Of a DNA stretch of 43,836 bases, positions 29,814-38,400 are shown in pieces (position 1 is the first letter of the stretch; the number at the start of each line of letters is the position of its first letter). Under the pieces are notes generated by a model that worked only from the letters and a program-made list of their open reading frames with translations, did no database searches and was not told the DNA's origin. The translations under genes were made by a program, and so were the position numbers. The stretch spans positions 1 to 43,836 of IMG/VR virus record IMGVR_UViG_3300020213_000004. One strand, given 5' to 3'. The stretch comes from a virus.

Positions 29814-29842
29814 AGTATATTCCTATTATGTGTCAGTGTCAA
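29814..29842 (-). promoter_or_regulatory. Main leftward early promoter
   Basis: Minus strand TTGACA (29842..29837), exactly 17 bp, TATACT (29819..29814). This is a near-consensus sigma-70 promoter reading into the whole early arm. Confidence 0.75.
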
Positions 29843-29927
29843 CACATATTATATGATACAACATTAATATACATATATGTCAATTATTTTTATACATATA
29901 TATGATTAAAAAATGGTGATTTTATTT

Positions 29928-29948
29928 TCTAATGTAGGCTATGGAATT
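29928..29948 (+). repeat. Direct repeat, left copy
   Basis: TCTAATGTAGGCTAT followed by NNAATT is repeated at 30434..30454 (19 of 21 bases match), 506 bp apart, flanking the iteron region. The right copy lies 28 bases before the small terminase start. It may be a regulator or promoter element. Confidence 0.8.
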
Positions 29949-30059
29949 GTGCTATTGACATAACGCTAGGGACATGGGGGCACAGGGACATTGATTTTTG
30001 TAAACTTTTCTAAAAATTAAAATATTATTTTACAAAATACTTTTATTTTTGAAAAATCT

Positions 30060-30122
30060 ATGTCCCAAAAGGCTAAAAAGCCTTAAAATACGGCTATGCT
30101 TAGCCTTATAATGTTGGGACAT
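30060..30122. repeat. Large inverted repeat ATGTCCCAA/TTGGGACAT
   Basis: ATGTCCCAA (30060..30068) and TTGGGACAT (30114..30122) are perfectly complementary and enclose the palindrome AAGGCT-AAAA-AGCCTT. It overlaps the iterons of the control region and could form a cruciform. Confidence 0.7.
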
Positions 30123-30144
30123 AGCCTTTTTCAAGGTTTGTCCC
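30116..30144. repeat. 29-bp hairpin repeat, copy 1
   Basis: GGGACA and TGTCCC ends enclose an inner CCTT-TTTC-AAGG hairpin. The unit is repeated at 30178..30206 with one base change, 62 bp away. Confidence 0.85.
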
Positions 30145-30177
30145 GTCCTGTAGCGTGGCTAATAATAAGGCTAAATC

Positions 30178-30206
30178 GGGACATAGCTTTTTTCAAGGTT
30201 TGTCCC
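30178..30206. repeat. 29-bp hairpin repeat, copy 2
   Basis: Same as the unit at 30116..30144 but for one C-to-T change in the inner stem. Paired GGGACA/TGTCCC half-sites suggest a dimeric binding protein. Confidence 0.85.
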
Positions 30207-30433
30207 TGTGCCCTCATACTTTTGAGGGTTTGTCAATAGTAGAAATTAGAATATATGGCTAAGAATAAGGGTATAAGTGGGAGGGGGGTCACCCCTATCG
30301 TCATACCCCCGGGTATATAAATATAAAAAAGTACCAGTACCTCCCCCCTCTAACCCCCTTAAATGTGAAAAAGTTCCCGAAATGACACTTTTCTATGCCC
30401 CAATGTCCCGACTATGTTGTCAAGGGTTTAGAA

Positions 30434-30454
30434 TCTAATGTAGGCTATACAATT
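30434..30454 (+). repeat. Direct repeat, right copy
   Basis: Second copy of the sequence at 29928..29948, immediately upstream of the small terminase gene, containing a TATACAATT string that could act as a -10 region. No good -35 box is at the right distance. Confidence 0.8.
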
Positions 30455-30481
30455 TTAAAAAAAAGAAGTATCATTATTAAT

Positions 30482-30955
30482 ATGAAAATATCAAGAAGAG
30501 GTTCTTCAATGAAACAATTAGCGTACGCTAGAAGGGTGTGGGGAGCTAAAGGAGAGGATAAAAAAACTATCGCTTTAGATGTGGGATATGCCCCGAGTGT
30601 TGCTAATTCAATTGTTTCAAAGATTGAATCAAAACCCGGCTTTAATAATGCTATGGCACGACTTGCTTCTGACTCAGGTAATTTAGCGGTTGCAGTTATG
30701 TCAGAATTTAAGGCTAGAGGATTAGAGGACTTTACTAATAAAGATTTAGTTTCTGCTTTAAATGCTATTGCTGGTGCATGGGACAGATTTAATAAAGGGA
30801 TGATGGAATCGACTAAACCTAAGGATCAATCGAGTAATAGGTTGCGTACTCTGGTATTGCAAAAGATTTATAATCAGTCACCTTTACCCGAGGATGAAGT
30901 GCTACCGCCAGTTGAAGAGATTAAGGAGGTTAAGTTAGAGGATTTAGATTTTTAA
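30482..30955 (+). CDS. terS: Terminase small subunit, 157 aa
   Basis: The N-terminal part (MKQLAYARRVWGAKGEDKKT, IALDVGYAPSVANSIVSKIE) forms a helix-turn-helix typical of small terminases, followed by a helical oligomerisation region and an acidic C-terminus (EIKEVKLEDLDF). It recognises the packaging site and recruits the large subunit. I chose ATG 30482 (leader ATTATTAAT) over an upstream frame start at 30395 inside the control region. The large terminase starts 3 bases after its stop. It opens the late arm. Confidence 0.75.
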   Translation: MKISRRGSSMKQLAYARRVWGAKGEDKKTIALDVGYAPSVANSIVSKIESKPGFNNAMARLASDSGNLAVAVMSEFKARGLEDFTNKDLVSALNAIAGAWDRFNKGMMESTKPKDQSSNRLRTLVLQKIYNQSPLPEDEVLPPVEEIKEVKLEDLDF

Positions 30956-30958
30956 AAT

Positions 30959-32680
30959 ATGACAAATCTCGTAGCTGAACATAACGAAAAAATAACGGAA
31001 GAGCTTATTGCGAATCCAGAGCTTATTAAAAATAAGAGATGGAGGATGGATAATTTATATTGGATAATAACTAAGGATGGGAAGAAGGAGCCTTTTAATA
31101 TGAATCGGGCACAACTTCATTTTTTTGAAAATTACTTATCTATCCCAGGAAAGATATACCACAGGCACGTTATTTTAAAAGCGAGGCAACTTGGGTTTAC
31201 GACATTTATTGATATTTTTATATTAGATGAGATTCTTTTTAATACGAATAAGGAGGCTATTATTATTGCTCACAAAGTTGAAGATGCTACTCAGATTTTT
31301 GATAAGAAAGTAGACTTTGCAGTTAGAAACATGGCGGCTGATGTTAAAGATGCGTTCTTTAATATAAAACACAACTCAGCGAAGAAGATACAGGTGACAT
31401 TAGACTACGGACCAGAGAAGGGTTCGACTTCTTCGATTACTGTTTCTACCTCTGGACGTTCTGGAACATTTCATCTTGTGCATATTTCTGAGTTTGCGAA
31501 GATGTGTATACTATTTCCTAAGAGAGCGGATGAAGTGGAAACAGGAACTTTTCCAGCGGTTCCTTTTGACGGTTTTATTTTTATTGAAAGTACTGCGGAA
31601 GGTATGGCAGGGAGGTTCTATGAAATGTTTCAAGAGAGGTGGCTTACTCGGGAGAAGATTACTCCTCAACTTTCTCAAGTGCAGTTTCTCCCACACTTCT
31701 ACAACTGGCAGTATGATGATATGGAAATGAAGAAGATTCAGAATACTATACCAACTTTGGAGATGGACGAGTGTGAGATTGATTGGACTGAGTACCAGTC
31801 GGAAAATAATCTTACGGATTTAGAGATAACTTACTACTACATGAAATGGCAACAGCTTGGAGGAAAGGGTGGTACTGATGCTGTGAAAAAATTGAAGCAG
31901 GAATACCCGACTACTCCAGAGGAGGCTTTTCTATCAACTGGGCAATCTTACTTTCCCATTGCTAAAGTGGCTTCTCTTCTTGCGAAGGTGGAACACGGAA
32001 TAAAAGGAGAACTATTTACTGATGAAAAAGGTGAAGTTAGTTTTATGGCCAACTCATCCGGGAACTTTGAAATGTTCGAAAAGCCGGAAGTTGGGACTAG
32101 GTATATTATTGGTGGGGATACTTCGGAGGGTCTAGCTCACGGGGATGCTCAGGTGCTCTATGTTATTAATCATAAGACTGAAAATTGTGTAGGACTTTAC
32201 CGGTCACAAGTATCACCAGATGAATTGGCTAACGAAGCATATAAACTCGGGAAATTTTATAATTGGGCTTTACTTGCTATCGAAGTAAATAAAGATGGAC
32301 TCTGGGTCAACGATGCTTTAGAAAAGATGGGGTATGTAAATCTTTATGCTCGGAAGGTCTTTGACGATATAACTCAGAAGATTACAAAGTTTTTTGGTTG
32401 GAAGACTACCTCCTCTACACGACCATTCTCATTAGCGGCATTGAAAGCGGTCTTTCTTAGGAAGAATAGTGGGTTTCCATCAGCACTCCTTAATGAGATG
32501 TTTACTTTCATTCGAAATGTAAAAGGTAAGCCAGAGGCTATGGATAAAAAAAAGGATGATGTGGTGATGGCGGCTTCTATTGGATATGCAGTTCTTCAGG
32601 AGCAAGGTAGGTATATTGCTGATGTTCAAGGAACTGAAGGTTTCTCACATTTGAAAGTTTTATTCGGAGAAAATCAGTAA
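30959..32680 (+). CDS. terL: Terminase large subunit, 573 aa
   Basis: ATPase domain: KARQLGFTT (deviant Walker A, about 74-82), LVHISEFAK (Walker B region, about 173-181) and FIESTAEG (motif III/coupling). Nuclease domain of RNase H fold: YIIGGDTSEGL (first Asp, about 386), LAIEVNKDG (about 439-447) and KKDDVVMAASIGYA (late acidic residues). It cuts and pumps phage DNA into the prohead through the portal. Length and motif set match headful-packaging podovirus-type terminases, in agreement with a circularly permuted genome. Confidence 0.95.
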   Translation: MTNLVAEHNEKITEELIANPELIKNKRWRMDNLYWIITKDGKKEPFNMNRAQLHFFENYLSIPGKIYHRHVILKARQLGFTTFIDIFILDEILFNTNKEAIIIAHKVEDATQIFDKKVDFAVRNMAADVKDAFFNIKHNSAKKIQVTLDYGPEKGSTSSITVSTSGRSGTFHLVHISEFAKMCILFPKRADEVETGTFPAVPFDGFIFIESTAEGMAGRFYEMFQERWLTREKITPQLSQVQFLPHFYNWQYDDMEMKKIQNTIPTLEMDECEIDWTEYQSENNLTDLEITYYYMKWQQLGGKGGTDAVKKLKQEYPTTPEEAFLSTGQSYFPIAKVASLLAKVEHGIKGELFTDEKGEVSFMANSSGNFEMFEKPEVGTRYIIGGDTSEGLAHGDAQVLYVINHKTENCVGLYRSQVSPDELANEAYKLGKFYNWALLAIEVNKDGLWVNDALEKMGYVNLYARKVFDDITQKITKFFGWKTTSSTRPFSLAALKAVFLRKNSGFPSALLNEMFTFIRNVKGKPEAMDKKKDDVVMAASIGYAVLQEQGRYIADVQGTEGFSHLKVLFGENQ

Positions 32681-32747
32681 AGTTGACAACTTAATTGTGT
32701 TTTATTTCAAATAGGTATATTATTTATGTATAAAATTTTAAAAAATA

Positions 32748-34865
32748 ATGGCAAAATTAACTCCAGAAGACAAAATTGTAATAGATTTCGTTGAAGAAAA
32801 GAAAAAAGAGATGAAAAAGAGCCAGTATCGAGAAAAATTCGATGCTTTATCCTCTGAAATTTCAATAAACTTAGTAAACACAAGTGTTTCTTATGGACAG
32901 AAGTTGTATGAGAAGTCTGGTTGGGGTTCTATGATGTTTTACAATCGTATGGCTAATGGAGCTTACGATATAAATGTATATCCTCAAAAGTTAAATGACC
33001 GGGACCAAAACCGTTCAGGTGTTCCAGTTTCCCAGGAACCAATTGCTTTCTCAAAAATTATGATTGCCACCTCTGTTTTGGCTGGAAAACTGCCTGATGC
33101 GGAGGTTTTTGCTGATGATAAGGTCTATGCTCGAGCAATGTATGAACTTTGGAGAAGAGGTTGGGCTCTTTCTGGTGCGAATGGTGAAAATACTATGATG
33201 TTGGTGTATCAAAATCTATTTACTTATGGATGGGCGGCATGGCGTGTCTATCCACGAAGAGTTCAAGTGAAACGAAAAGGAGTAGACAAAATTCTATTCG
33301 ATGATATTTACCGCGAACCATTAGATCCTACTAGAACATGGGTTGGAATAGGATTTAACCAAGGTGACTATTGGTCACAAATGGAGGTATATTACGAAAG
33401 AGATATGCCAAAGTCAGAGTTCTATGAAAAGTATCCCCAAGCTAAAGACAACAAATCTAAGTTGGAATACTGTTCTGTCTCAGATGAAGCAAAGCAAGAG
33501 AATGATGAAAAGACTAAGACAAGTGTCACTATTGGTTATTATGAGAACGTACTATTAAATCGATACATTGTAAAATGTGGGAAACTGCTTATTTACGATG
33601 GGGAAATGCCAAACGATGAATCTCATGGCTCAACTATAATTGTCCGATGTTTTACTAAAAATCCAAATGACCCATACGGAGTTGGTCTTTATGAAATGAT
33701 GCGTGGAAATACTGCTCTATTTACATATATTAACTCACTTAACGCACAGCAAGTTGAAGCAGAAATCTTCCCTCTTCTTTTCGGACCTCAAGTTCAGAAC
33801 GGAACAGCAACATATAAACGTGGACCGAATATCGTAAACCCTAAGACTCCTGGTTCAACAATTGATATTGTTCGAACAACTGGAAATGTCCAGCAAGGAA
33901 TTGCTTTCGCTGACAAACAGAAGGAATCTATAGAGCAGAACACTGGAGTAAACAATATTGTCGCTGGACAAAACGCTGAGAACACTCTTGGTTCAACAGT
34001 GATTCTGAAAGAGGCAGCATACAACCGTCTTACTCCTCCAAAGAATTCAGTTATGAATGGTCTTCAAATGGATGCACACATTGCTGCTTCTTGGATGATG
34101 CAAACATATACAGTTGATAAAGTTTTTATGATTGATTCAGACGAAAACCTTGCTGAATTTACAAAACAGAATCCTAACTACTTTGTACAATCTGAACAAA
34201 TTATTGGTGATGATGGTATTCCAAAAGGATATGCAGTTGCTGCCTCTCCAAACCTTAGACTTAATTTTGACTTCACTCCGGAGGGAGAAATCATGGACAA
34301 TGTTGAACCTAGAACAATATCAGCAAAGAGTCTGTTTGATGAACTTGATGCTCATGGACATAAGTCAGCATATCTTGAGTTCGTTATTGACGGTGATTCA
34401 ATGCTCCTTCCATCACTTGAGATTCAGAAGCAGACTTTTATGGCTCTCTTTCCAGTTATCACAAATCAGATTACTCTTATTTTCTCAATGAGAAATCAGG
34501 ATCCTGAAGCCGCTGCCTCACAATTAAAGGCTCTCGAGCAACTCCTTAACATCCAAAGACAAAACATATACGACTTTATTTCAAAAGCAGATTATGATGC
34601 AATCATGGCGAAAATGCCTTCAATGATGCAACAACAAATGATGCAACAACAAATGATGATGGATGCACAGAACACTGCGATGCAAACAGCAGCTGGAGGT
34701 GGATCTGGTGACATGGAATCTTCTGGACAAAAAATGTCTCAAGATGGAACTAATCCAATGCAACCTCAAAATCCTAATGAAGTCCCAAGACCACAATCAC
34801 CAATGATGGGAGCTGTTGATGCTTCTATGGGACGGGCCGCAAACCTTCCATTCTTTCCTGGATAA
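32748..34865 (+). CDS. Portal protein, 705 aa
   Basis: Directly after the large terminase. Length close to P22 gp1 (about 725 aa), with a helical N-terminus, GSTIIVRCFTKNPNDPYGVG in the core, the stretch PKNSVMNGLQMDAHIAASWM, and a long Met/Gln-rich C-terminus (MQQQMMQQQMMM). The Met/Gln run suggests a barrel-like helical extension as in P22. It forms the twelve-subunit ring for DNA entry and the tail joint. A weak TATATT (32716..32721) upstream may be a late promoter element. Confidence 0.8.
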   Translation: MAKLTPEDKIVIDFVEEKKKEMKKSQYREKFDALSSEISINLVNTSVSYGQKLYEKSGWGSMMFYNRMANGAYDINVYPQKLNDRDQNRSGVPVSQEPIAFSKIMIATSVLAGKLPDAEVFADDKVYARAMYELWRRGWALSGANGENTMMLVYQNLFTYGWAAWRVYPRRVQVKRKGVDKILFDDIYREPLDPTRTWVGIGFNQGDYWSQMEVYYERDMPKSEFYEKYPQAKDNKSKLEYCSVSDEAKQENDEKTKTSVTIGYYENVLLNRYIVKCGKLLIYDGEMPNDESHGSTIIVRCFTKNPNDPYGVGLYEMMRGNTALFTYINSLNAQQVEAEIFPLLFGPQVQNGTATYKRGPNIVNPKTPGSTIDIVRTTGNVQQGIAFADKQKESIEQNTGVNNIVAGQNAENTLGSTVILKEAAYNRLTPPKNSVMNGLQMDAHIAASWMMQTYTVDKVFMIDSDENLAEFTKQNPNYFVQSEQIIGDDGIPKGYAVAASPNLRLNFDFTPEGEIMDNVEPRTISAKSLFDELDAHGHKSAYLEFVIDGDSMLLPSLEIQKQTFMALFPVITNQITLIFSMRNQDPEAAASQLKALEQLLNIQRQNIYDFISKADYDAIMAKMPSMMQQQMMQQQMMMDAQNTAMQTAAGGGSGDMESSGQKMSQDGTNPMQPQNPNEVPRPQSPMMGAVDASMGRAANLPFFPG

Positions 34866-34874
34866 TAAAATAAT

Positions 34875-35486
34875 ATGAAGATATCAGATATTTTTAACTC
34901 AGTTGGTAAGGGAATAAGTAATGCAGTAAATGCTATACCTTCTCGCATGTTAACTGAACATTATGTTGCTCCTCCAGAACCAGTAGTTAGACCAAGAGTT
35001 GTATCACCTGAAAAGATACCAGATGCTATTCGTTTCCTTGAATCAAATAGAGGATTATCTCCTAACACTCCGAGGAATCAAGGTAGGGTTTATAATATTC
35101 CTGCGGCAAATCAAAATGAGCAACCAAGAACAGTAAATTATAATACAGGTTATGGAGGGGAATACGGTCTAACACCAGTGGCCCTGGCTGAATTAGCTAA
35201 GTCTCAAATAAATAGAGAAGCAGATCCTAAAACTTACACAAAATATGGTGCCCCATTAACTCCTGGTATGGATATAAATAGTATTCAAAAAGAACTTACG
35301 TCAGTCGAAGGAGCAGGAAGACTTTCACAACGATATTTTAATAGTAAGAGAAAAAACAAGGAGAATTTTAGTCCTGAAAGTCTTGCTAATGATTATGTTG
35401 ATTATTATGTAGGAAAAGGAATGATACATGACACTCCTAAAAATAGGAAAAGAGCATTAGATTATTTTAATAGTATAGTTGATTAA
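34875..35486 (+). CDS. Hypothetical protein after portal, 203 aa
   Basis: Starts MKISDIFNSVGKGISNAVNA with an amphipathic helix, then Pro/Asn-rich disordered sequence (YNIPAANQNEQPRTVNYNTG) and a helical C-terminal half (NSKRKNKENFSPESLANDYV). It may be a minor virion component or a substrate-like protein; no catalytic motif is visible. It starts 9 bases after the portal stop. Confidence 0.5.
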   Translation: MKISDIFNSVGKGISNAVNAIPSRMLTEHYVAPPEPVVRPRVVSPEKIPDAIRFLESNRGLSPNTPRNQGRVYNIPAANQNEQPRTVNYNTGYGGEYGLTPVALAELAKSQINREADPKTYTKYGAPLTPGMDINSIQKELTSVEGAGRLSQRYFNSKRKNKENFSPESLANDYVDYYVGKGMIHDTPKNRKRALDYFNSIVD

Positions 35487-35490
35487 AAAT

Positions 35491-35736
35491 ATGGAAAACA
35501 CACAAGATGTAACAATGCAACAAAAAGTAGTATCCTTTGCAAATAGTGAGCATTATCAAGGAGCTGTTGAACTTTTAAAACGCTCTCTTACTCAAGTCAT
35601 GTCACTTGTAGGAGAGACTGAATTTAAAACAGTTGTAAATGCACTAACCGTAGAATTTGAGACAGCTCTTGTACAAAGATTTGTTGTAGAAATTAATAAT
35701 ATTAGAACAGGTGAAAATCTTAATCAACCACTATGA
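35491..35736 (+). CDS. Hypothetical helical protein, 81 aa
   Basis: Reads MENTQDVTMQQKVVSFANSE, then helix AVELLKRSLTQVMSLVGE. I chose ATG 35491 (5 bases after the upstream stop) over TTG 35479. Its stop overlaps the next ATG by ATGA. Function unknown. Confidence 0.55.
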   Translation: MENTQDVTMQQKVVSFANSEHYQGAVELLKRSLTQVMSLVGETEFKTVVNALTVEFETALVQRFVVEINNIRTGENLNQPL

Positions 35737-36389
35737 GTAATAAAGGAGTAAAACTAGATAAAGGAACATTCACTATAGAAGTGAAATATTCAGATGAAGC
35801 TATAAAAAAGAAACTTATAAAATTCACAGTAAAACAAGGTGATGAAATTGTGCTAACTGCCGATGAGTTAATCAGTATGTTAGTTAATCAGGTGAATTCA
35901 GAAGTTCTTTCAGCTTCGTTTGTTGAAACAGATAGAATAAACGTTGTCGAGGTCGGTCGACAATTACAATGTGTTGTAGATAAGGATTTAAAAAAAGGTG
36001 AAGTAATAAATATAAATTATACTCATCCCTATCCTATCGAGTTTGCATTAATTGAAGAGGCTTGGAAGATTGCTCAAATCAAAAAGGATACGAAAGTAAC
36101 CGAATTGACCGCTGAGTATATTGAAAAAATAAAGAGTCAAATCAAGCCAGATATGCAGAATTACATTAAAAAGTTTTATGAAGGATTTAAAAGTATTAAC
36201 TTAAATAAAAATATGGATGAAGTAAAAAATGAAGAGGTTGTGGCAGTTGAACCAGAAATAGTTGAACACGTTGTTTCAGAAGAAGATGTTGTAAACAACC
36301 CAGGTGAAGGATTGGTTGAAGGAGAAAAAATTGGTTTGGTAGAAGAGTCTCCGGTAGTAGAAGAGTCTCCAGTAGAAGAAGTAGCTTAA
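35733..36389 (+). CDS. Hypothetical protein with acidic repeat tail, 218 aa
   Basis: Residues 1-150 form a mixed alpha/beta domain (GTFTIEVKYSDEAIKKKLIK, VVEVGRQLQCVVDKDLKKGE, INYTHPYPIEFALIEEAWKI). The C-terminal 60 residues are Glu/Val-rich with tandem EESPV units. The ATGA overlap couples it to the 81-aa gene. It could be a head-assembly helper or chaperone given its position between portal and scaffold; no homologue can be named. Confidence 0.5.
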   Translation: MSNKGVKLDKGTFTIEVKYSDEAIKKKLIKFTVKQGDEIVLTADELISMLVNQVNSEVLSASFVETDRINVVEVGRQLQCVVDKDLKKGEVININYTHPYPIEFALIEEAWKIAQIKKDTKVTELTAEYIEKIKSQIKPDMQNYIKKFYEGFKSINLNKNMDEVKNEEVVAVEPEIVEHVVSEEDVVNNPGEGLVEGEKIGLVEESPVVEESPVEEVA

Positions 36390-36409
36390 TTATTATTTTA
36401 AAATCCCTC

Positions 36410-36430
36410 CCGTACGAGGAAAAGTACGGA
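36410..36430 (+). other. Hairpin with GAGG loop before next gene
   Basis: CCGTAC (36410..36415) pairs with GTACGG (36425..36430) over a 9-nt loop containing GAGGAAAA, 7 bases before ATG 36438. It may present or sequester a ribosome-binding site. Confidence 0.45.
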
Positions 36431-36437
36431 TATCAAA

Positions 36438-36950
36438 ATGGCAACTGACAAAGAGTTATTAGGTGAAGAACTTGCTAAACAACTCGCAGAACAAAAAAGA
36501 TTAGAAGATATTGAGATTAAAGCAAAAGCAGAACAAATAAAAAAAGAAGACGAAAAAAAGAAAAAGAATAAGATTGTCCTAAAAAATACAGCAGGTGATG
36601 AAATGGACAATCTTGATTATTTCTATTCAACCACTGGTAAAGATACAGCTCCTGCTTTTTTCACAGGTGTTTGTGGAAAACCAGTTGACCGTGAGGAATT
36701 GATTACAGTCTTTAATAAGATTTTCAAACTAAAGGATGGAATTCTTTTCTATAAGGCAGGTGATAAGGAAGTTTATATTATAATAGTTCCCTTGAAGCAC
36801 GCATCAACTGTTGGTGCATCACACAATTCAGTTGATGGAGAATTTCAAAAACATGCGATTTCTTTCATCACAGAAGGTTCAGTTAATTTGGATACTCTCC
36901 GAAATAAATTGACTCGGGTCGCAAGTACAATAAAGATTTCAACAGAATAG
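36438..36950 (+). CDS. Coiled-coil plus globular domain protein, 170 aa
   Basis: Residues 1-55 form a highly charged coiled coil (EELAKQLAEQKRLEDIEIKA, KKEDEKKKKNK). The remainder is a folded domain (FFTGVCGKPVDREELITVFN, GDKEVYIIIVPLKHASTVGA). The name is unknown. Its place just before the scaffold suggests a morphogenesis role. Start lacks Shine-Dalgarno but follows a hairpin. Confidence 0.5.
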   Translation: MATDKELLGEELAKQLAEQKRLEDIEIKAKAEQIKKEDEKKKKNKIVLKNTAGDEMDNLDYFYSTTGKDTAPAFFTGVCGKPVDREELITVFNKIFKLKDGILFYKAGDKEVYIIIVPLKHASTVGASHNSVDGEFQKHAISFITEGSVNLDTLRNKLTRVASTIKISTE

Positions 36951-37037
36951 TCTTAATAGACTCTTGTGTTATTTATCGTAAAGTATTATTATTAATATAA
37001 CCATCGTCACCACCCACGATACGGGTAGGAAAACTAT

Positions 37038-37931
37038 ATGGAAATAAAAGATGAAATAACAGTCGATGCTGATGAGGTTGCTCTTGATAGAGAACTAGCT
37101 GATTCCATCGCATCTGTCCAAGCTGGAAAGCCTTTAGCACCTGAAGTGCCTGAGGCACCTGAAGTAAAAACGGAGGATACTCCGGAAGCACCTAAGGAGG
37201 AGCAGACCAGCGTTGCTCCAATTGATGAAACTGAGGATAAGGGATATGAGTTTCGCATACCAAACAAAGGGAAATTTGAATCTGACGAGTCATTTGAGAA
37301 GCGAATTGAACTTCTTGATCTCGTAAAGAGGCGAAAATCAGCCATTACTCCTGAGCAAAAACAGTCTCTTTCTGAACAAATTCAAACCACTAAAGGTCAA
37401 CTAAAAAACCTTAATGGTAATGAAAAAATTATTAATCCACTTAATCCGGTGGAAAATACTGTTCAACCTGAAGAAGACCCAAGTGTCAAAGCTGACCGAG
37501 AACGATTAAAAGAACTCGGTGGAGTCACTAAAGAGGACATTCAAGAAATTATCGCTGACCGAGAAACAACTGCGAACGTAAAAAATACTCTTGATAGTTT
37601 TGTTCAAAGACATCCAGAATTAAAGGATGCTGATGTGCGAGAAGTATTCTTCGACTTTGTTGATTCTAATTATAATTGGAATGGCAAACAAGGGAAAGAA
37701 CTCATGACAGTTCTGGAACTAGCTCGAGAAAACATGTTCAAGCCATCTGAAACAATTCAAGAAAGAGTTTTGAAGGGAGCAAATGTTCAGGAAAAAATCA
37801 ACGCAATGCAGTTCCCTGGTGGAACTATTGCGAAAAGCGGTTATTCTCCAGAAATGCGTAAGTCCATTGATGAACTTAAAGCTGCTGGTATGTCTGAAGA
37901 GAAAGCTCTGGAACTTCTATCGGATGAATAG
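37038..37931 (+). CDS. Putative scaffolding protein, 297 aa
   Basis: Acidic, mostly helical and disordered, with a Pro/Glu-rich segment (PEVPEAPEVKTEDTPEAPKE), long charged helices (KADRERLKELGGVTKEDIQE) and a helical C-terminus of the type that binds coat protein (RKSIDELKAAGMSEEKALEL). It lies immediately upstream of the small head protein and the major capsid protein, the normal scaffold position. It would guide prohead assembly and then leave. Confidence 0.65.
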   Translation: MEIKDEITVDADEVALDRELADSIASVQAGKPLAPEVPEAPEVKTEDTPEAPKEEQTSVAPIDETEDKGYEFRIPNKGKFESDESFEKRIELLDLVKRRKSAITPEQKQSLSEQIQTTKGQLKNLNGNEKIINPLNPVENTVQPEEDPSVKADRERLKELGGVTKEDIQEIIADRETTANVKNTLDSFVQRHPELKDADVREVFFDFVDSNYNWNGKQGKELMTVLELARENMFKPSETIQERVLKGANVQEKINAMQFPGGTIAKSGYSPEMRKSIDELKAAGMSEEKALELLSDE

Positions 37932-37952
37932 TATTGACCACCTTAATATGAT

Positions 37953-38369
37953 ATGTCATTTATACAAGCATATATAAAGAACCCAACACGTTCTATCTCT
38001 ATGCAGAATAAGGCTTCAGCAACAGTAACAACATCCGGCAATGTCTTAGACTTGACGGCTGGTCTTGCTGTAGCAGCAACTTCTGCCTCAACAAGAGATA
38101 CAATAATTGGTGTCTCTAATCAAACAATCTCAGCTGCTGATGCACTTACACAAGTGCCATTATTTGATTTGTTTGATCAAGACCTTTGGGTTGCAGATTC
38201 TACAAATAACTCTGATGCGACTCATAACGGTCAGGCAATGGTTCTTGGTGCAAACGCAGGACTTGTGAACAACACTGGAACAACCAGTGCTGTAGGTGTC
38301 GTTGTCCAGGTCGGGACAAAGGGTGTAGCCACTGACAAGAAAATTCTTGTTAAGTTCATCAGTGTTTAA
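37953..38369 (+). CDS. Putative capsid decoration protein, 138 aa
   Basis: A small Ala/Thr-rich beta protein (NKASATVTTSGNVLDLTAGL, STRDTIIGVSNQTISAADAL, AVGVVVQVGTKGVATDKKIL). Position directly before the major capsid gene and a beta-barrel-like repetitive pattern match capsid-decorating or head-stabilising proteins. Context is the main support. Confidence 0.5.
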   Translation: MSFIQAYIKNPTRSISMQNKASATVTTSGNVLDLTAGLAVAATSASTRDTIIGVSNQTISAADALTQVPLFDLFDQDLWVADSTNNSDATHNGQAMVLGANAGLVNNTGTTSAVGVVVQVGTKGVATDKKILVKFISV

Positions 38370-38400
38370 TTAACAGCTTAATTTTTAATAAAATATTTTT

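Larger units (their letters stand above)
29763..30481. promoter_or_regulatory. Divergent control region, 0.7 kb, non-coding
   Basis: No convincing gene. It contains the leftward promoter (29814..29842), eight copies of GGGACA/TGTCCC (starting at 29969, 29985, 30061, 30116, 30139, 30178, 30201 and 30404), a pair of 29-bp hairpin-forming repeats, a second direct repeat pair, and G/C-run palindromes near 30285..30318 (GGGG-TCA-CCCC; ATACCC-CC-GGGTAT). It is probably the early/late switch, with an origin or packaging site possible. A 21-codon ORF at 30255..30320 is present but not convincing. Confidence 0.6.

Noticed and set aside
30255-30320. 21-codon plus-strand ORF starting MAKNKGISGRG in the control region
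   Set aside because: Very short, lies over G/C-run palindromes, and has no overlap or spacing evidence. A leader peptide is possible but not supported.
32683-32721. Late promoter before the portal gene (TTGACA ... TATATT)
   Set aside because: The spacer between the two boxes is 27 bp; only a weak TTGTGT at 15 bp could serve, so not listed as a promoter.
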